NCBI GenBank assembly: GCA_910584145.1
Contig: CAJTXX010000001.1
Coordinates: 71,892-135,891, forward strand
Source of the DNA: an uncultured Eggerthellaceae bacterium
GTDB taxonomy: Bacteria > Actinomycetota > Coriobacteriia > Coriobacteriales > Eggerthellaceae
Direction of reading: 5' to 3'
DNA: 64,000 nucleotides
In this document: positions 45,682 to 54,465 of the stretch, in pieces
Layout of the letters: every line of letters starts with the position of its first letter
Numbering within the stretch: the first letter of the stretch is position 1
The notes under the pieces: generated by a model
The model's database searches: none
Told to the model about the DNA's origin: nothing
What the model saw: the letters and a program-made list of their open reading frames with translations, nothing else
Position numbers and translations under genes: made by a program

Positions 45682-46104
45682 ATGGCTCAGCTCACCGACG
45701 AAGAGATAGCCCGCGAGGATGAATTCCTCAAGGGGCTGCCCCGGTTCAATATAGGCGCGTTCCTGCTGCCGCCCATCTGGGGCGCGGCTCATGGGTTCTG
45801 GGTGACGATCCTCTTCTATCCGGCGTGGCTGTTCATAGACAATCTGCTGTATGCTGCGTATACGAGCCCGACACCGCTCGCGCTGGGGGCTTCTATCAGC
45901 GCGGTGCTCGGCTATATCGGCATAACAGCGGCCTTCGCCATCGTGAGCCAACCGATAGCCGCTCATCGTGCGGAAGACCGCGGCATCGGGCGCGAGCAGT
46001 ACCTGAGGCGCCAGCGCTGGTGGGCCATCGGGTGCGCGGCGGGCGCTGCGGCGATGCTCGTGCTGGCCACGGTGTACAACCTGACCATGAGGCCCGCTCA
46101 GTGA
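45682..46104 (+). CDS. Small multi-pass membrane protein in the hydrogenase locus, hypothetical
   Basis: This 140-residue protein has a charged N-terminus (DEEIAREDEFLKG) and three or four hydrophobic stretches (~22-50, ~58-85, ~112-135). The segment FNIGAFLLPPIWGAAHG resembles small DUF2628-like membrane proteins, but I am not certain of the family. AGGAGG lies 9 bases before the ATG. Its stop overlaps the GTG of the hydrogenase protease (GTGA), so the two are translationally coupled; a role in hydrogenase biogenesis is possible. Confidence 0.7.
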   Translation: MAQLTDEEIAREDEFLKGLPRFNIGAFLLPPIWGAAHGFWVTILFYPAWLFIDNLLYAAYTSPTPLALGASISAVLGYIGITAAFAIVSQPIAAHRAEDRGIGREQYLRRQRWWAIGCAAGAAAMLVLATVYNLTMRPAQ

Positions 46105-46637
46105 GCGCCGAGCGCATCGCGGTGTTCTGCGTGGGCAACCGCCTGATGCTCGACGATGGGGTGGGGCCGGCTGTGTTCGATGAGCTGGCCGCCTATGAGC
46201 TGCCTGAGAACGTGGAAGTGCTCGATGTGGGCTGCATGAGCTTGGCTATGGTGGGCTACGTCGAGCGTTGCGATTACCTCGTCACGGTGGATGCCATCGA
46301 CGGCACCGGCGAGCCGGCGGGCACCGTGTTCGAGTTCGCGCCTGAGGATATGGCGCGCCATACGGGGGCGATGGCCTCGCTGCACGATCTGAAGCTGGTC
46401 GACCTCTTCGATGCAGCGGAGCTGATGGGCTATACGGCGCGCGGCCGCTGCTTCGGCATGCAGGTAGCCAACCGCACGCCCGAGATGGTCACCATCGGCT
46501 TGACGCCGGCGGTGTTCGACAACCTGCCGCTCCTGGTCGACACGGTGCTCGCCGACCTCGTGCGCAACGGCGTGGAGGTGCGGCATCGGCAGACGGGCGA
46601 GCTCGTCGAGCCGGGGTGGCATCATCAGCTCGCATAG
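46101..46637 (+). CDS. hyaD: Hydrogenase maturation protease
   Basis: This 178-residue protease of the HyaD/HybD/HoxM family removes the C-terminal extension of the large subunit after nickel insertion. Key features are GNRLMLDDGVGPAV (metal ligand Asp/Glu region), TVDAIDG and the His in ASLHDLKL. GTG 46101 overlaps the previous stop. The frame extends upstream within the membrane protein gene but is not used. Confidence 0.92.
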   Translation: MSAERIAVFCVGNRLMLDDGVGPAVFDELAAYELPENVEVLDVGCMSLAMVGYVERCDYLVTVDAIDGTGEPAGTVFEFAPEDMARHTGAMASLHDLKLVDLFDAAELMGYTARGRCFGMQVANRTPEMVTIGLTPAVFDNLPLLVDTVLADLVRNGVEVRHRQTGELVEPGWHHQLA

Positions 46638-46733
46638 GCGGGCGGGCGGTTCTGGTCGGGATCCGGTCGCCGGTAGCGTGCAGCGTCGCCGGAGGGTCTG
46701 GATCTGAGGCATATTCACGAAAGGTCAGGTGCG

Positions 46734-47213
46734 GTGGTGGGCGGATGGTCGGGCGGTTCTCTTGGAGGAGGCATCGGATCGATCGAGGATGCGCGCTTCT
46801 TCCTCATGGCGGTGGGCGGTGGCCTCTGGCTGTTCGTGGGCGGCTTATTCCTCGTGATAGGCATCGTCTTGCTCAACAGCGGGAAGCGCAAGCGCAAGCG
46901 ATGCACGGCGACGGTGATGGGCCGTGTCGTCGATATCGTGCCGAGCATGGGGTCGAGCGGCACCTTGTGGAGCCCGGTGTTCAGCTATGAGGTCGGCGGC
47001 CTGACATATGTCGAGACGACGCCGTATTCGACCAGCCGCATCGGTTATGCCATCGGCGAGCCTATCGAGATACGCTACGACCCGCTCGACCCCCACGAGT
47101 TCCTCATCGTGCGGCAACGCGCCTCGCGGGTGCTCGCGATAGTGTTCACCGCCGGCGGAGGCTTCCTCTTGGCGATAGGCATCGCGTGGGTGGCGCTGTT
47201 CGCGCTCATCTAG
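46734..47213 (+). CDS. DUF3592 membrane protein
   Basis: This 159-residue protein has two membrane helices (~22-46 and ~132-157) flanking a beta-rich soluble domain with ATVMGRVVDIVP, FSYEVGGLTYV and GEPIEIRYDPLDPHEFLI, matching DUF3592. The function is unknown. GTG at 46734 or 46737 follows AAGGT. The stop lies 4 bases from the convergent nth stop. Confidence 0.8.
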   Translation: MVGGWSGGSLGGGIGSIEDARFFLMAVGGGLWLFVGGLFLVIGIVLLNSGKRKRKRCTATVMGRVVDIVPSMGSSGTLWSPVFSYEVGGLTYVETTPYSTSRIGYAIGEPIEIRYDPLDPHEFLIVRQRASRVLAIVFTAGGGFLLAIGIAWVALFALI

Positions 47214-47217
47214 CGGT

Positions 47218-47889
47218 TCAGGCTGTAGCGGGCAGGCAGGCGCAGCTCGGGCAGAGGTCAGCCAAGAAGCACTCGCAGCACAGCGGTTTGCGGGCGATGC
47301 AGACCTCGCGCCCGAACAGCACCCACTGATGGTTGATCGGGCCCCACATATCGCGCGGATAGAGCGCGAGCAGCGCCTGCTCGGTCTTGTTCGGATCCTC
47401 GTCGCGCGGCACCAGCTTGAGGCGATGCGCGATGCGGTTCACATGCGTATCCACCGCGATGCCCTCCACGATGCCGAAACCCTCGTTCATCACGATGTTC
47501 GCCGTCTTGCGCCCCACGCCGGGCAGCTTCTGGAGCTCGTCCATGTCGCAGGGGACCTCGCCGCCGTAGTCGGCCATCACCATCTGGGCGATCTTCACGG
47601 CGCGCGGCGCCTTCGTACGGTACAGCCCGATGGTGGATATGATGCGCTGAACGTCAGCCGGGTCGGCCTGCGCGAGGTCGGCTACGGTGGGATAGCGTCG
47701 CCAGAGCTCGGGCGTCACCTTGTTCACGCCCGCATCGGTGGTCTGCGCTGAGAGCATGACCGCGATGGTGAGGCGGAACGGGTCGCCATCGTAGGCGAGC
47801 GCGCATTCGGCTTCGGGGTAGCGCTCGCACATGCGCTGCTCTATCTCTAAGGCGCGCTCTCGCTTATGCGCTTTGGTCTCTCTGGGCAT
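47218..47889 (-). CDS. nth: Endonuclease III (DNA glycosylase/AP lyase)
   Basis: This 223-residue base-excision repair enzyme removes oxidised pyrimidines. The helix-hairpin-helix LPGVGRKTANIV contains the catalytic Lys, and VDTHVNR the catalytic Asp. The C-terminal [4Fe-4S] loop has the CX6CX2CX5C spacing. It is divergent from mfd, another DNA repair gene. Confidence 0.96.
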   Translation of the reverse strand: MPRETKAHKRERALEIEQRMCERYPEAECALAYDGDPFRLTIAVMLSAQTTDAGVNKVTPELWRRYPTVADLAQADPADVQRIISTIGLYRTKAPRAVKIAQMVMADYGGEVPCDMDELQKLPGVGRKTANIVMNEGFGIVEGIAVDTHVNRIAHRLKLVPRDEDPNKTEQALLALYPRDMWGPINHQWVLFGREVCIARKPLCCECFLADLCPSCACLPATA

Positions 47890-48118
47890 CAGCGGCTCCT
47901 TGTCTGCGGGCGGCGAAGCGGCGCGGTGGGCTCTCCGCTCGGTGGTCGCGCGGCTTCGGCAGCGGCGCTTTGCCGCTGCGGCGGGCCGGGGCGCCCGCGT
48001 GTCTTTCGGGGAACAGTTTAGCGCATGGGGGCATCAGGGGCAGCGCGTGGCGGCGGGTAGGGTAGAATCTGGGAAGGCCGCATCCAAGCGGCATTTCGTG
48101 GTTGGAGAGGATGCGCAC
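47890..48118. other. Intergenic region between divergent nth and mfd
   Basis: It contains a perfect hairpin GCAGCGGC/GCCGCTGC with a five-base loop (about 47959-47979) and a TAGAAT -10 at 48063-48068 for mfd, 50 bases before its GTG. The mfd open frame continues upstream through this region, but no ribosome site supports that. No LexA-like box was recognised. Confidence 0.45.
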
Positions 48119-51100
48119 GTGCTGATAGATTCGCTGACGCAGGTTCTGGAGAAGTCGGGCTGCCTCGATCGGTTCTGGGGCGGCTTGGATGCAGGTGACG
48201 ATGCGACGTTGGCCGTGGCGTCGTCAGCGCGCCCGTTCCTGGTGGCGGCGCGGTTCGCGCATCGGCCGCAGTGCACGCTCGTGGTGCTGAGCGGGGAAGA
48301 GGCCGCGGTCGCCTTCGCGCGCAACGTGGCCGCCTTCATCGGCGATGAGCGCGTGCTGCGCTTCCCTGAGCGGCGCGATCACCCCTTCCAGCCCAAGGCT
48401 CCCGACGTGCGCACCATCGCGCTGCGCATGCAGGCGGCCCACGCGCTGCGCACGGGTGCCGAGGTGGTGGTGGTCGCCAGCGCACGGGCGCTCGTGCGCA
48501 CCATGCCGCCGCCCGATGCTGCGGTGGATGCGCCCATCAGCCTGCGCGCGGGCGAGGAGCTCTGCTGCGCGGGCACGGACGGCATGGACGACCTCGATAG
48601 CTTCGCGGCGGCGCTCGAGGCGCGCGGCTATGCGAACACCGGCGAGCTCGACGGCCCCGGCACGTTCGCGCGGCGCGGCGGCACCGTCGATGTGTTCCCG
48701 GCGAACCTCGTGCATCCTGTGCGCGTTGACTTCTTCGGCGACGAGGTGGAGGAGATACGCCGCATCGTGCCCTCCACGGGGCAGACCATCGCGTCGCTTC
48801 CTGCGATCGACATCTACCCGGCATCCGAGCTTCCCATGACGCCTGACGCGCTCGCGCGGGCCTCGCGCGCGCTCGCCACGCCGGCGCTGACGAACAAGGC
48901 CCTGCGCGGCGTGCTGGAGAAGCTGGAGGGCGGCTTGCGCTTCGATGGCGCTGACGTGCTGCTGCCGTATCTGTTCGACAGCACGGCGACGCTCGGCGCG
49001 TATGTGAGCGCGGACGCGCTCGTGTGCCTGTGCGAGCCGCGCTCGGTCATGGATGACGCGGCGAACGCCCATGCGGATGCAGCGGCTCGCGCGAAGGGCA
49101 CGGGGTTCTCGACAGCAGGGCTCTATGCAGCGCCCGCCGAGCTCGACTTAGGGTCGGGCCAGCATGCCCTGTACGTCTCCATCATGCGCGCGGGTGCAGC
49201 TCCCGACGATGAGCTGCCGGTGAAGCGCACCGATGTGGCAGGCGCGCCCGACAAGCTCTTCGGCAAGCTCATCTCGTGGACGCAGGCCGATCACACCTGC
49301 ATCTTCAGCGCAGCCGACTACCGCGTGCGCGAGGACATGAAGCTCGCCTTCGTCGACCACGGGCTCGCTATCCAAGAGGTGATCGACCCGGAGGGGCAGG
49401 CGCCGGGAGGAGCGGCGGCGAAGCTGCGGCGCGGCATCGTGAACGTCGTGTCCTGCGACATACCGCTCGGGATGGTCATCCCGAAGGCGCGCTTGGCGAT
49501 GGTGTCCATCTCCGACACGCAGGGCGCGCAGAGCGCGGCGCGGCGCCGGCGCACGGTGGATATCACCAAGATAACCTTCCCGTATGCTCCGGGCGACTAC
49601 GTGGTGCATGCGGTGTTCGGCGTGGCGCTGTTCAAGGCGCTCGTGCGCCGCGAGATAGATGGCACCGAGCGCGATTACATGGAGCTGGAATACGCCGAGG
49701 GCGACAAGCTCTTCTTGCCGGTGGAGCAGCTCGACCGCGTGACCCGCTACGTAGGCGCCGAGGGGTCGAGCCCGCGCTGCACGCGCCTGAACACCTCCGA
49801 CTGGTCGCGTGCGGTGGCGAAGGCGCGCAAGGCGACGAAGAAGCTCGCATTCGACCTGGTGGATGTGTATTCGCGCCGCGCCGCCACGAAGGGCCACCGC
49901 TTCTGCATCGACAGCCCCGCCATCCGCGAGATGGCCGAGAGCTTCCCCTACGACGAGACGCCCGACCAGAGCGCAGCCATCGCCGATGTGCTGGCCGACA
50001 TGGCATCCGACCGCCCGATGGACCGCCTCATCTGCGGCGATGTCGGCTTCGGCAAGACCGAGGTGGCCCTGCGCGCGGCGTTCGTGTGCGCACAGGAGGG
50101 CAAGCAGGTGATGCTGTTGTGCCCCACCACCATCTTGGCGCAGCAGCATTTCACCAGCTTCCACGAGCGCTTGGAGCCGTTCGGGGTGGACGTGCAGGTG
50201 CTGTCGCGCTTCAAGAGCGATGCGGAGCAGGCCCGCACGCTGGAAGACTTCGCGAGCGGCTCTTGCCAGGTGCTGATCGGCACGCATCGGCTGCTGTCGC
50301 GCGATGTGAACCCGCGCGATCTGGGGCTCGTCATCATCGACGAGGAGCAGCGCTTCGGCGTAGGGCATAAAGAGCAGCTGAAGAACCTGCGCGAGACGAT
50401 CGACGTGCTGACGCTGTCGGCCACGCCCATCCCGCGCACTATGCAGATGGCAGTGTCGGGCGTGCGCGATATGAGCCTGATATTGACCCCGCCCGGCGAG
50501 CGCCTGCCGGTGAAGGTGCACGTGGGGGAGTGGGACCCAGACGTGGTATCCGACGCGGTGCGCTTCGAGCTGGCGCGCGGCGGGCAGCTGTACTACGTGA
50601 GCAATCGCGTGCGCACCATCGAGGATGCGGTGGAGCGCGTGCATGCCGCCGCGCCCGAGGCGCGCGTGGGCGTAGCGCACGGCCAGATGTCGAAAGAGCA
50701 GCTCGAGCGCGTCATGGAGGATTTCTCGGCCGGGGCTATCGATGTCCTGGTAGCCACCACCATCATCGAGAGCGGTATCGACAACCCGCATACGAACACG
50801 CTCGTCATCGAGGATTCGCAGCGCTTGGGGCTCGCCCAGATGTATCAGTTGAAAGGCAGGGTAGGCCGCAGCAGCGTGCAGGCATACGCCTATTTCATGT
50901 TCCCGGAGGAGGTGCCGCTCACCGAAGAGGCCGAGGCGCGCCTGCTCGCGCTCGGCGAGCATCAAGAGCTCGGCAGCGGCATGCGCATCGCCATGCGCGA
51001 CCTGGAGATACGCGGTGCGGGCAGCATGCTGGGCGCAGAGCAGTCGGGCAATATGAGCGCGGTGGGCTTCGACCTGTTCGCGCAGATGCTCAACCAGGCC

Positions 51101-51622
51101 GTCGCCGCCACGCGCGAGGGCGATGCGAATGCGGCCGATGCGCTGCCGCCGGCGCTCTCCGATATAACGGTGAACGTGCCCGGGCACGCCTACCTGCCCG
51201 AGGAGTACATCCCCGATGCCGACGAGCGCGTGCTGTGGTATCGCCGCCTCGCCAGCGCGGCGACGCAGGATATGCTCGACGCCTTCGAGGAGGAGATCTT
51301 GGCGGCGCACCCCGACATGCCCGCCGCGGCGCGCAACCTCTTCGCGAAGGCGCGCGTGCGGGCGCTCGCAGCCGAGCACGGCGCCAAGACGGTGTCGCTC
51401 GCGGCCGGCAAGCTGACCATCGAGCCCATCGCGCTCGCCGCAGGGGAGCTGACCTCGCTGCGGCGGCGCGGCGCGCGCTACCTGAAGGACAAGCGCAAGC
51501 TGACCGTCCCCGCGCGGGTGCTCGGCACCGAGGACGGCGAGGGTGCGATAAGCGCGGTATCGGCGTTCCTGCGCTACCTCTATAATGGAGAGCGAGACGG
51601 AAAGACCACGGAAGAAGGCTGA
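48119..51622 (+). CDS. mfd: Transcription-repair coupling factor
   Basis: Mfd pushes stalled RNA polymerase off damaged DNA and recruits UvrA. The 1167-residue length fits. N-terminal UvrB-homology, RNA-polymerase-interacting domain (~500-570: YVVHAVFGVALFK) and superfamily 2 helicase domains follow in order, with Walker A GDVGFGKTE, DEEQ box (IIDEEQRFG) and motif VI region GRVGRSS. GTG at 48119 has GGAGAGG 8 bases upstream. It is followed after 5 bases by gltX. Confidence 0.96.
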   Translation: MLIDSLTQVLEKSGCLDRFWGGLDAGDDATLAVASSARPFLVAARFAHRPQCTLVVLSGEEAAVAFARNVAAFIGDERVLRFPERRDHPFQPKAPDVRTIALRMQAAHALRTGAEVVVVASARALVRTMPPPDAAVDAPISLRAGEELCCAGTDGMDDLDSFAAALEARGYANTGELDGPGTFARRGGTVDVFPANLVHPVRVDFFGDEVEEIRRIVPSTGQTIASLPAIDIYPASELPMTPDALARASRALATPALTNKALRGVLEKLEGGLRFDGADVLLPYLFDSTATLGAYVSADALVCLCEPRSVMDDAANAHADAAARAKGTGFSTAGLYAAPAELDLGSGQHALYVSIMRAGAAPDDELPVKRTDVAGAPDKLFGKLISWTQADHTCIFSAADYRVREDMKLAFVDHGLAIQEVIDPEGQAPGGAAAKLRRGIVNVVSCDIPLGMVIPKARLAMVSISDTQGAQSAARRRRTVDITKITFPYAPGDYVVHAVFGVALFKALVRREIDGTERDYMELEYAEGDKLFLPVEQLDRVTRYVGAEGSSPRCTRLNTSDWSRAVAKARKATKKLAFDLVDVYSRRAATKGHRFCIDSPAIREMAESFPYDETPDQSAAIADVLADMASDRPMDRLICGDVGFGKTEVALRAAFVCAQEGKQVMLLCPTTILAQQHFTSFHERLEPFGVDVQVLSRFKSDAEQARTLEDFASGSCQVLIGTHRLLSRDVNPRDLGLVIIDEEQRFGVGHKEQLKNLRETIDVLTLSATPIPRTMQMAVSGVRDMSLILTPPGERLPVKVHVGEWDPDVVSDAVRFELARGGQLYYVSNRVRTIEDAVERVHAAAPEARVGVAHGQMSKEQLERVMEDFSAGAIDVLVATTIIESGIDNPHTNTLVIEDSQRLGLAQMYQLKGRVGRSSVQAYAYFMFPEEVPLTEEAEARLLALGEHQELGSGMRIAMRDLEIRGAGSMLGAEQSGNMSAVGFDLFAQMLNQAVAATREGDANAADALPPALSDITVNVPGHAYLPEEYIPDADERVLWYRRLASAATQDMLDAFEEEILAAHPDMPAAARNLFAKARVRALAAEHGAKTVSLAAGKLTIEPIALAAGELTSLRRRGARYLKDKRKLTVPARVLGTEDGEGAISAVSAFLRYLYNGERDGKTTEEG

Positions 51623-51627
51623 ACACG

Positions 51628-53241
51628 ATGATCGAGAAGGATCCCAGCATCAGGGTGCGCTTCGCGCCCAGCCCCACGGGCATGCTCCACATAGGCGGTG
51701 CGCGCACCGCCATCTACAACTGGGCGTTCGCGCGCACGATGGGCGGCACGTTCGTGCTGCGCATCGAGGACACCGATCAGGTGCGCTCCACCGAGGAGAA
51801 CACGCAGATCATCTTGCGCGCCATGCGCTGGCTCGGGCTCGACTGGGATGAGGGGCCAGAAGCCGGCGGCAGCTGCGGCCCGTACTTCCAGACAGAGCGC
51901 ACCGAGACCTATCAGGCGGCGCTCGACCGCCTGAAAGAGAGCGGGGCGGCCTACCCGTGCTTCTGCTCGAAGGAAGAGCTCGACGCCAAGCGGGCGCAGG
52001 CCGAGGCATCTGAGGGCGGCTATGCCGGCTACGACGGCACCTGCCGGCACCTCAGCGCTGACGAGGCGCGCTCGCGCATCGAGGCCGGCGAGCCGCACGT
52101 GTGGCGCCTCGCGGTGCCCGAGGGCCACGGGCCCATCGAGTTCGACGACGCGGTGTACGGTCATATGAGCTTCCCGGCCGAGGCTATGGACGACATGATA
52201 ATCCAGCGCACCGACGGCACCTTCACCTACAACTTCGCAGTGGTGTGCGACGATGCGAACATGGGCATCACGCATGTGATACGCGGCGACGACCACCTGT
52301 CGAACACGCCCCGCCAGATGCTCATCTACGAGGCATGCGGCTTCGATGCGCCCACCTTCGCGCACCTGCCGATGATCTTGGGCTCCGACGGGCATAAGCT
52401 CTCCAAGCGCCACGGCGCCACCAGCGTCGAGGAGTACCGCGACCGCGGCTATCTGCCGGCGGCTATGGTGAACTTCCTAGCGCTGCTCGGCTGGTCGCTC
52501 GATGGCGATACCACCATCATCCCTGAGGACGTGCTGTGCCGAAGCTTCGAGCTCGCGCGCATCAACCGCAAGGACAGCGTGTTCGACGAGAAGAAGCTCG
52601 ACTGGATGAACGGCGTCTACATCCGCGAGATGGATGCGGATGCGTGGACGCTCGCAGCAACGCCGTGGCTCGCGCAGGCGGCCATCGACGGCGCGGCGGT
52701 GAGCCCGGGCGCGCAGGTCGTGCCCACGCCGACGCAGGAGGAGCAGCAGGCAGCCGCGCAAGAGGCCCGCGTGCCGGGCGCTGCGGTGGACGCGCAGGCG
52801 TGGCAGCGCGCGCTCGCCGATGTGAGCGACCGGCCGGGCTTCTACCGTGCGATGTACCCGCTGGTGGCCGAGCGCCTGGCGCGCCTCGACGAGATACCCG
52901 CGAAGCTGGCGTACCTGTTCTGGGGCCCGAATGTGGCGCTCGATCAGAAGTCGGTGGACAAGGTGCTGCTGAAAGACGCCGAGCAGGCTGCCTCGGCGCT
53001 CGCCATCTGCCGCGAGGTGCTGGCCGGCCTCGAGGGCGATCAGGACCCAGACGCCGCGATGCAGGCGTGCCGCAGCGCGGGCGAGGAGGCGGGCATCAAG
53101 GCGAAGCAGCTGCTCCAGCCGCTGCGCGTGGCGGTGGCTGGCAACATGGTGTCGCCGCCGCTGTTCGAGTCCATCCAGTTGATCGGCATACCCGACACGC
53201 TGGCGCGCATCGACGGCACCTGCGCCGCCGTGCTCGCTTAG
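51628..53241 (+). CDS. gltX: Glutamyl-tRNA synthetase
   Basis: This 537-residue class I synthetase has the HIGH-like PTGMLHIGGART and the KLSKR loop. Cysteines in PCFCS and the TCRH segment may form the zinc-like site. The anticodon-binding part holds a Pro/Gln/Ala-rich insertion (~354-390) not usual in the family. Only one GluRS is seen here; many relatives use it for both tRNA-Glu and tRNA-Gln with GatCAB. Confidence 0.95.
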   Translation: MIEKDPSIRVRFAPSPTGMLHIGGARTAIYNWAFARTMGGTFVLRIEDTDQVRSTEENTQIILRAMRWLGLDWDEGPEAGGSCGPYFQTERTETYQAALDRLKESGAAYPCFCSKEELDAKRAQAEASEGGYAGYDGTCRHLSADEARSRIEAGEPHVWRLAVPEGHGPIEFDDAVYGHMSFPAEAMDDMIIQRTDGTFTYNFAVVCDDANMGITHVIRGDDHLSNTPRQMLIYEACGFDAPTFAHLPMILGSDGHKLSKRHGATSVEEYRDRGYLPAAMVNFLALLGWSLDGDTTIIPEDVLCRSFELARINRKDSVFDEKKLDWMNGVYIREMDADAWTLAATPWLAQAAIDGAAVSPGAQVVPTPTQEEQQAAAQEARVPGAAVDAQAWQRALADVSDRPGFYRAMYPLVAERLARLDEIPAKLAYLFWGPNVALDQKSVDKVLLKDAEQAASALAICREVLAGLEGDQDPDAAMQACRSAGEEAGIKAKQLLQPLRVAVAGNMVSPPLFESIQLIGIPDTLARIDGTCAAVLA

Positions 53242-53247
53242 GCCATC

Positions 53248-53691
53248 ATGGCTGAGCCGAAGCTGCCGGAGCGCCCCACGCTCGACCAGTTGGTCGCGTT
53301 CTTCCGGGATGACACGTTCGCCTTCGACCGCGCCGGCTGCCGTATCGTCGAGGGCTGGGCGGGGCATGGGGTCTGCCAGATGGATATAACACCGGGCCAC
53401 CTGAACGCCCAGGGCCACGTGATGGGCGGGGCCATCTTCACGCTGGCCGATTACGCGTTCGCGGTGGCCTCCATGTGCGGCGCATGTGCGGCGGTATCGC
53501 TCACGTCGACCATCGAGTTCATGAAGGCGACGAAGGGCACGCGGCTCATCGCCACCTGCGATGCCGACAAGACCGGCCGCAAGGTGGGCTTCTACACCAT
53601 CGAGGTGGAAGACGATCTAGGGGAGGCTATCGCGAAGGTGGTCACGACCTGCTATCACCCGTCGGTCGAGCAGCATCTGCCGGTGGGGTAG
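53248..53691 (+). CDS. PaaI-type hotdog-fold thioesterase
   Basis: This 147-residue protein has the PaaI/HGG-motif pattern: LNAQGHVMGGAIFTLADYAFAVAS with the catalytic Asp region, then STIEFMKATKGTRLIATC. It hydrolyses acyl- or aryl-CoA thioesters; the substrate is not predictable. Its 3' end overlaps the convergent membrane protein gene by 50 bases, so the two mRNAs can pair. Confidence 0.88.
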   Translation: MAEPKLPERPTLDQLVAFFRDDTFAFDRAGCRIVEGWAGHGVCQMDITPGHLNAQGHVMGGAIFTLADYAFAVASMCGACAAVSLTSTIEFMKATKGTRLIATCDADKTGRKVGFYTIEVEDDLGEAIAKVVTTCYHPSVEQHLPVG

Positions 53692-54451
53692 CGCCGTCGT
53701 GGGCCGCTGGGCCTGCGGCGGATGCGCGCTTGCGGCGGTGCAGCATGATGGCCCCTCCCGCGATGGAGAGCGCCGCCAGCACGCATGAGGTGGACAGCCA
53801 CACCACGCCCATCCCCACCCAGAACGCCTGCGGGTACATGCAGATCAGCAGCGAATCGACCGGGAACTGCCACGTGCCGTTCTCGAAGAAGAGCGCGTGC
53901 ATGCTGGCGAACAGGCTGTTGAACCCGAAGGAGGCCCAGGCTCCCAGCACAGCGAATGCGACGAGCACCGCAACGCCTGCCCCGATGAGCGCTCGTGCGA
54001 TGGGCTCTGACCCGAACATGCGCCAAGCGCCCATGATGCAGAAGCCCGCCAGCACGGCGATGCCCAGTATCGGCATGAGGAAGCGGCTGGTCACCTCGTT
54101 CACGTCATCGAGGTGCGCGATGGCCTCCTCGTCGAGCGTGTAGGCATCCGGCACCTCGCTCAACAGCTCCTCGGCCGAGGAGCCCGCATACGGGGTGGCC
54201 GCCTTGCTGTTCGCATCCGCGATGGCGTCGGTGAGCGCGTCGAGGTCGTGCGAGCCCACGGTGTAGTCGCGGGTCGCCACCGCGAGCTGGGTCAGCTCCG
54301 GATGCTCGAAGGGCGACAGGTCGGCTTCTGAGCAGCGCATGGCGAGCTGCTCGGTCACGCCGGGCACGCCCGCGCACACCGCGAAGCCCGCCACGAAATA
54401 GGTCAGCGCGAGCAAGATGGCCGAAAGGGCGCTCAACACCTTCTCCTGCAT
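53642..54451 (-). CDS. DUF1461/TIGR01906 integral membrane protein
   Basis: This 269-residue protein has four hydrophobic helices (~8-30, ~125-148, ~155-180, ~205-235). The long extracytoplasmic loop between helices 1 and 2 contains the LDEEAIAHLDDVN segment typical of TIGR01906. The function is unknown. The C-terminal tail is charged and Pro/Ala-rich and is encoded by the overlap with the thioesterase gene. It lies 14 bases downstream of the ATP-grasp-like gene and is probably co-transcribed with it. Confidence 0.82.
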   Translation of the reverse strand: MQEKVLSALSAILLALTYFVAGFAVCAGVPGVTEQLAMRCSEADLSPFEHPELTQLAVATRDYTVGSHDLDALTDAIADANSKAATPYAGSSAEELLSEVPDAYTLDEEAIAHLDDVNEVTSRFLMPILGIAVLAGFCIMGAWRMFGSEPIARALIGAGVAVLVAFAVLGAWASFGFNSLFASMHALFFENGTWQFPVDSLLICMYPQAFWVGMGVVWLSTSCVLAALSIAGGAIMLHRRKRASAAGPAAHDGATPPADAARPTGDSRS

Positions 54452-54465
54452 GCTGTCTCCCTCTC

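Noticed and set aside
47831..48118. N-terminal extension of Mfd by 96 residues
   Set aside because: It would overlap nth, contains the -10 box and lacks a ribosome site; the GTG at 48119 gives the normal Mfd start and length.
49148..51379. A 743-codon minus-strand open frame inside mfd
   Set aside because: Mirror of mfd codon structure, His/Arg/Leu-rich and without any recognisable motif or ribosome site.
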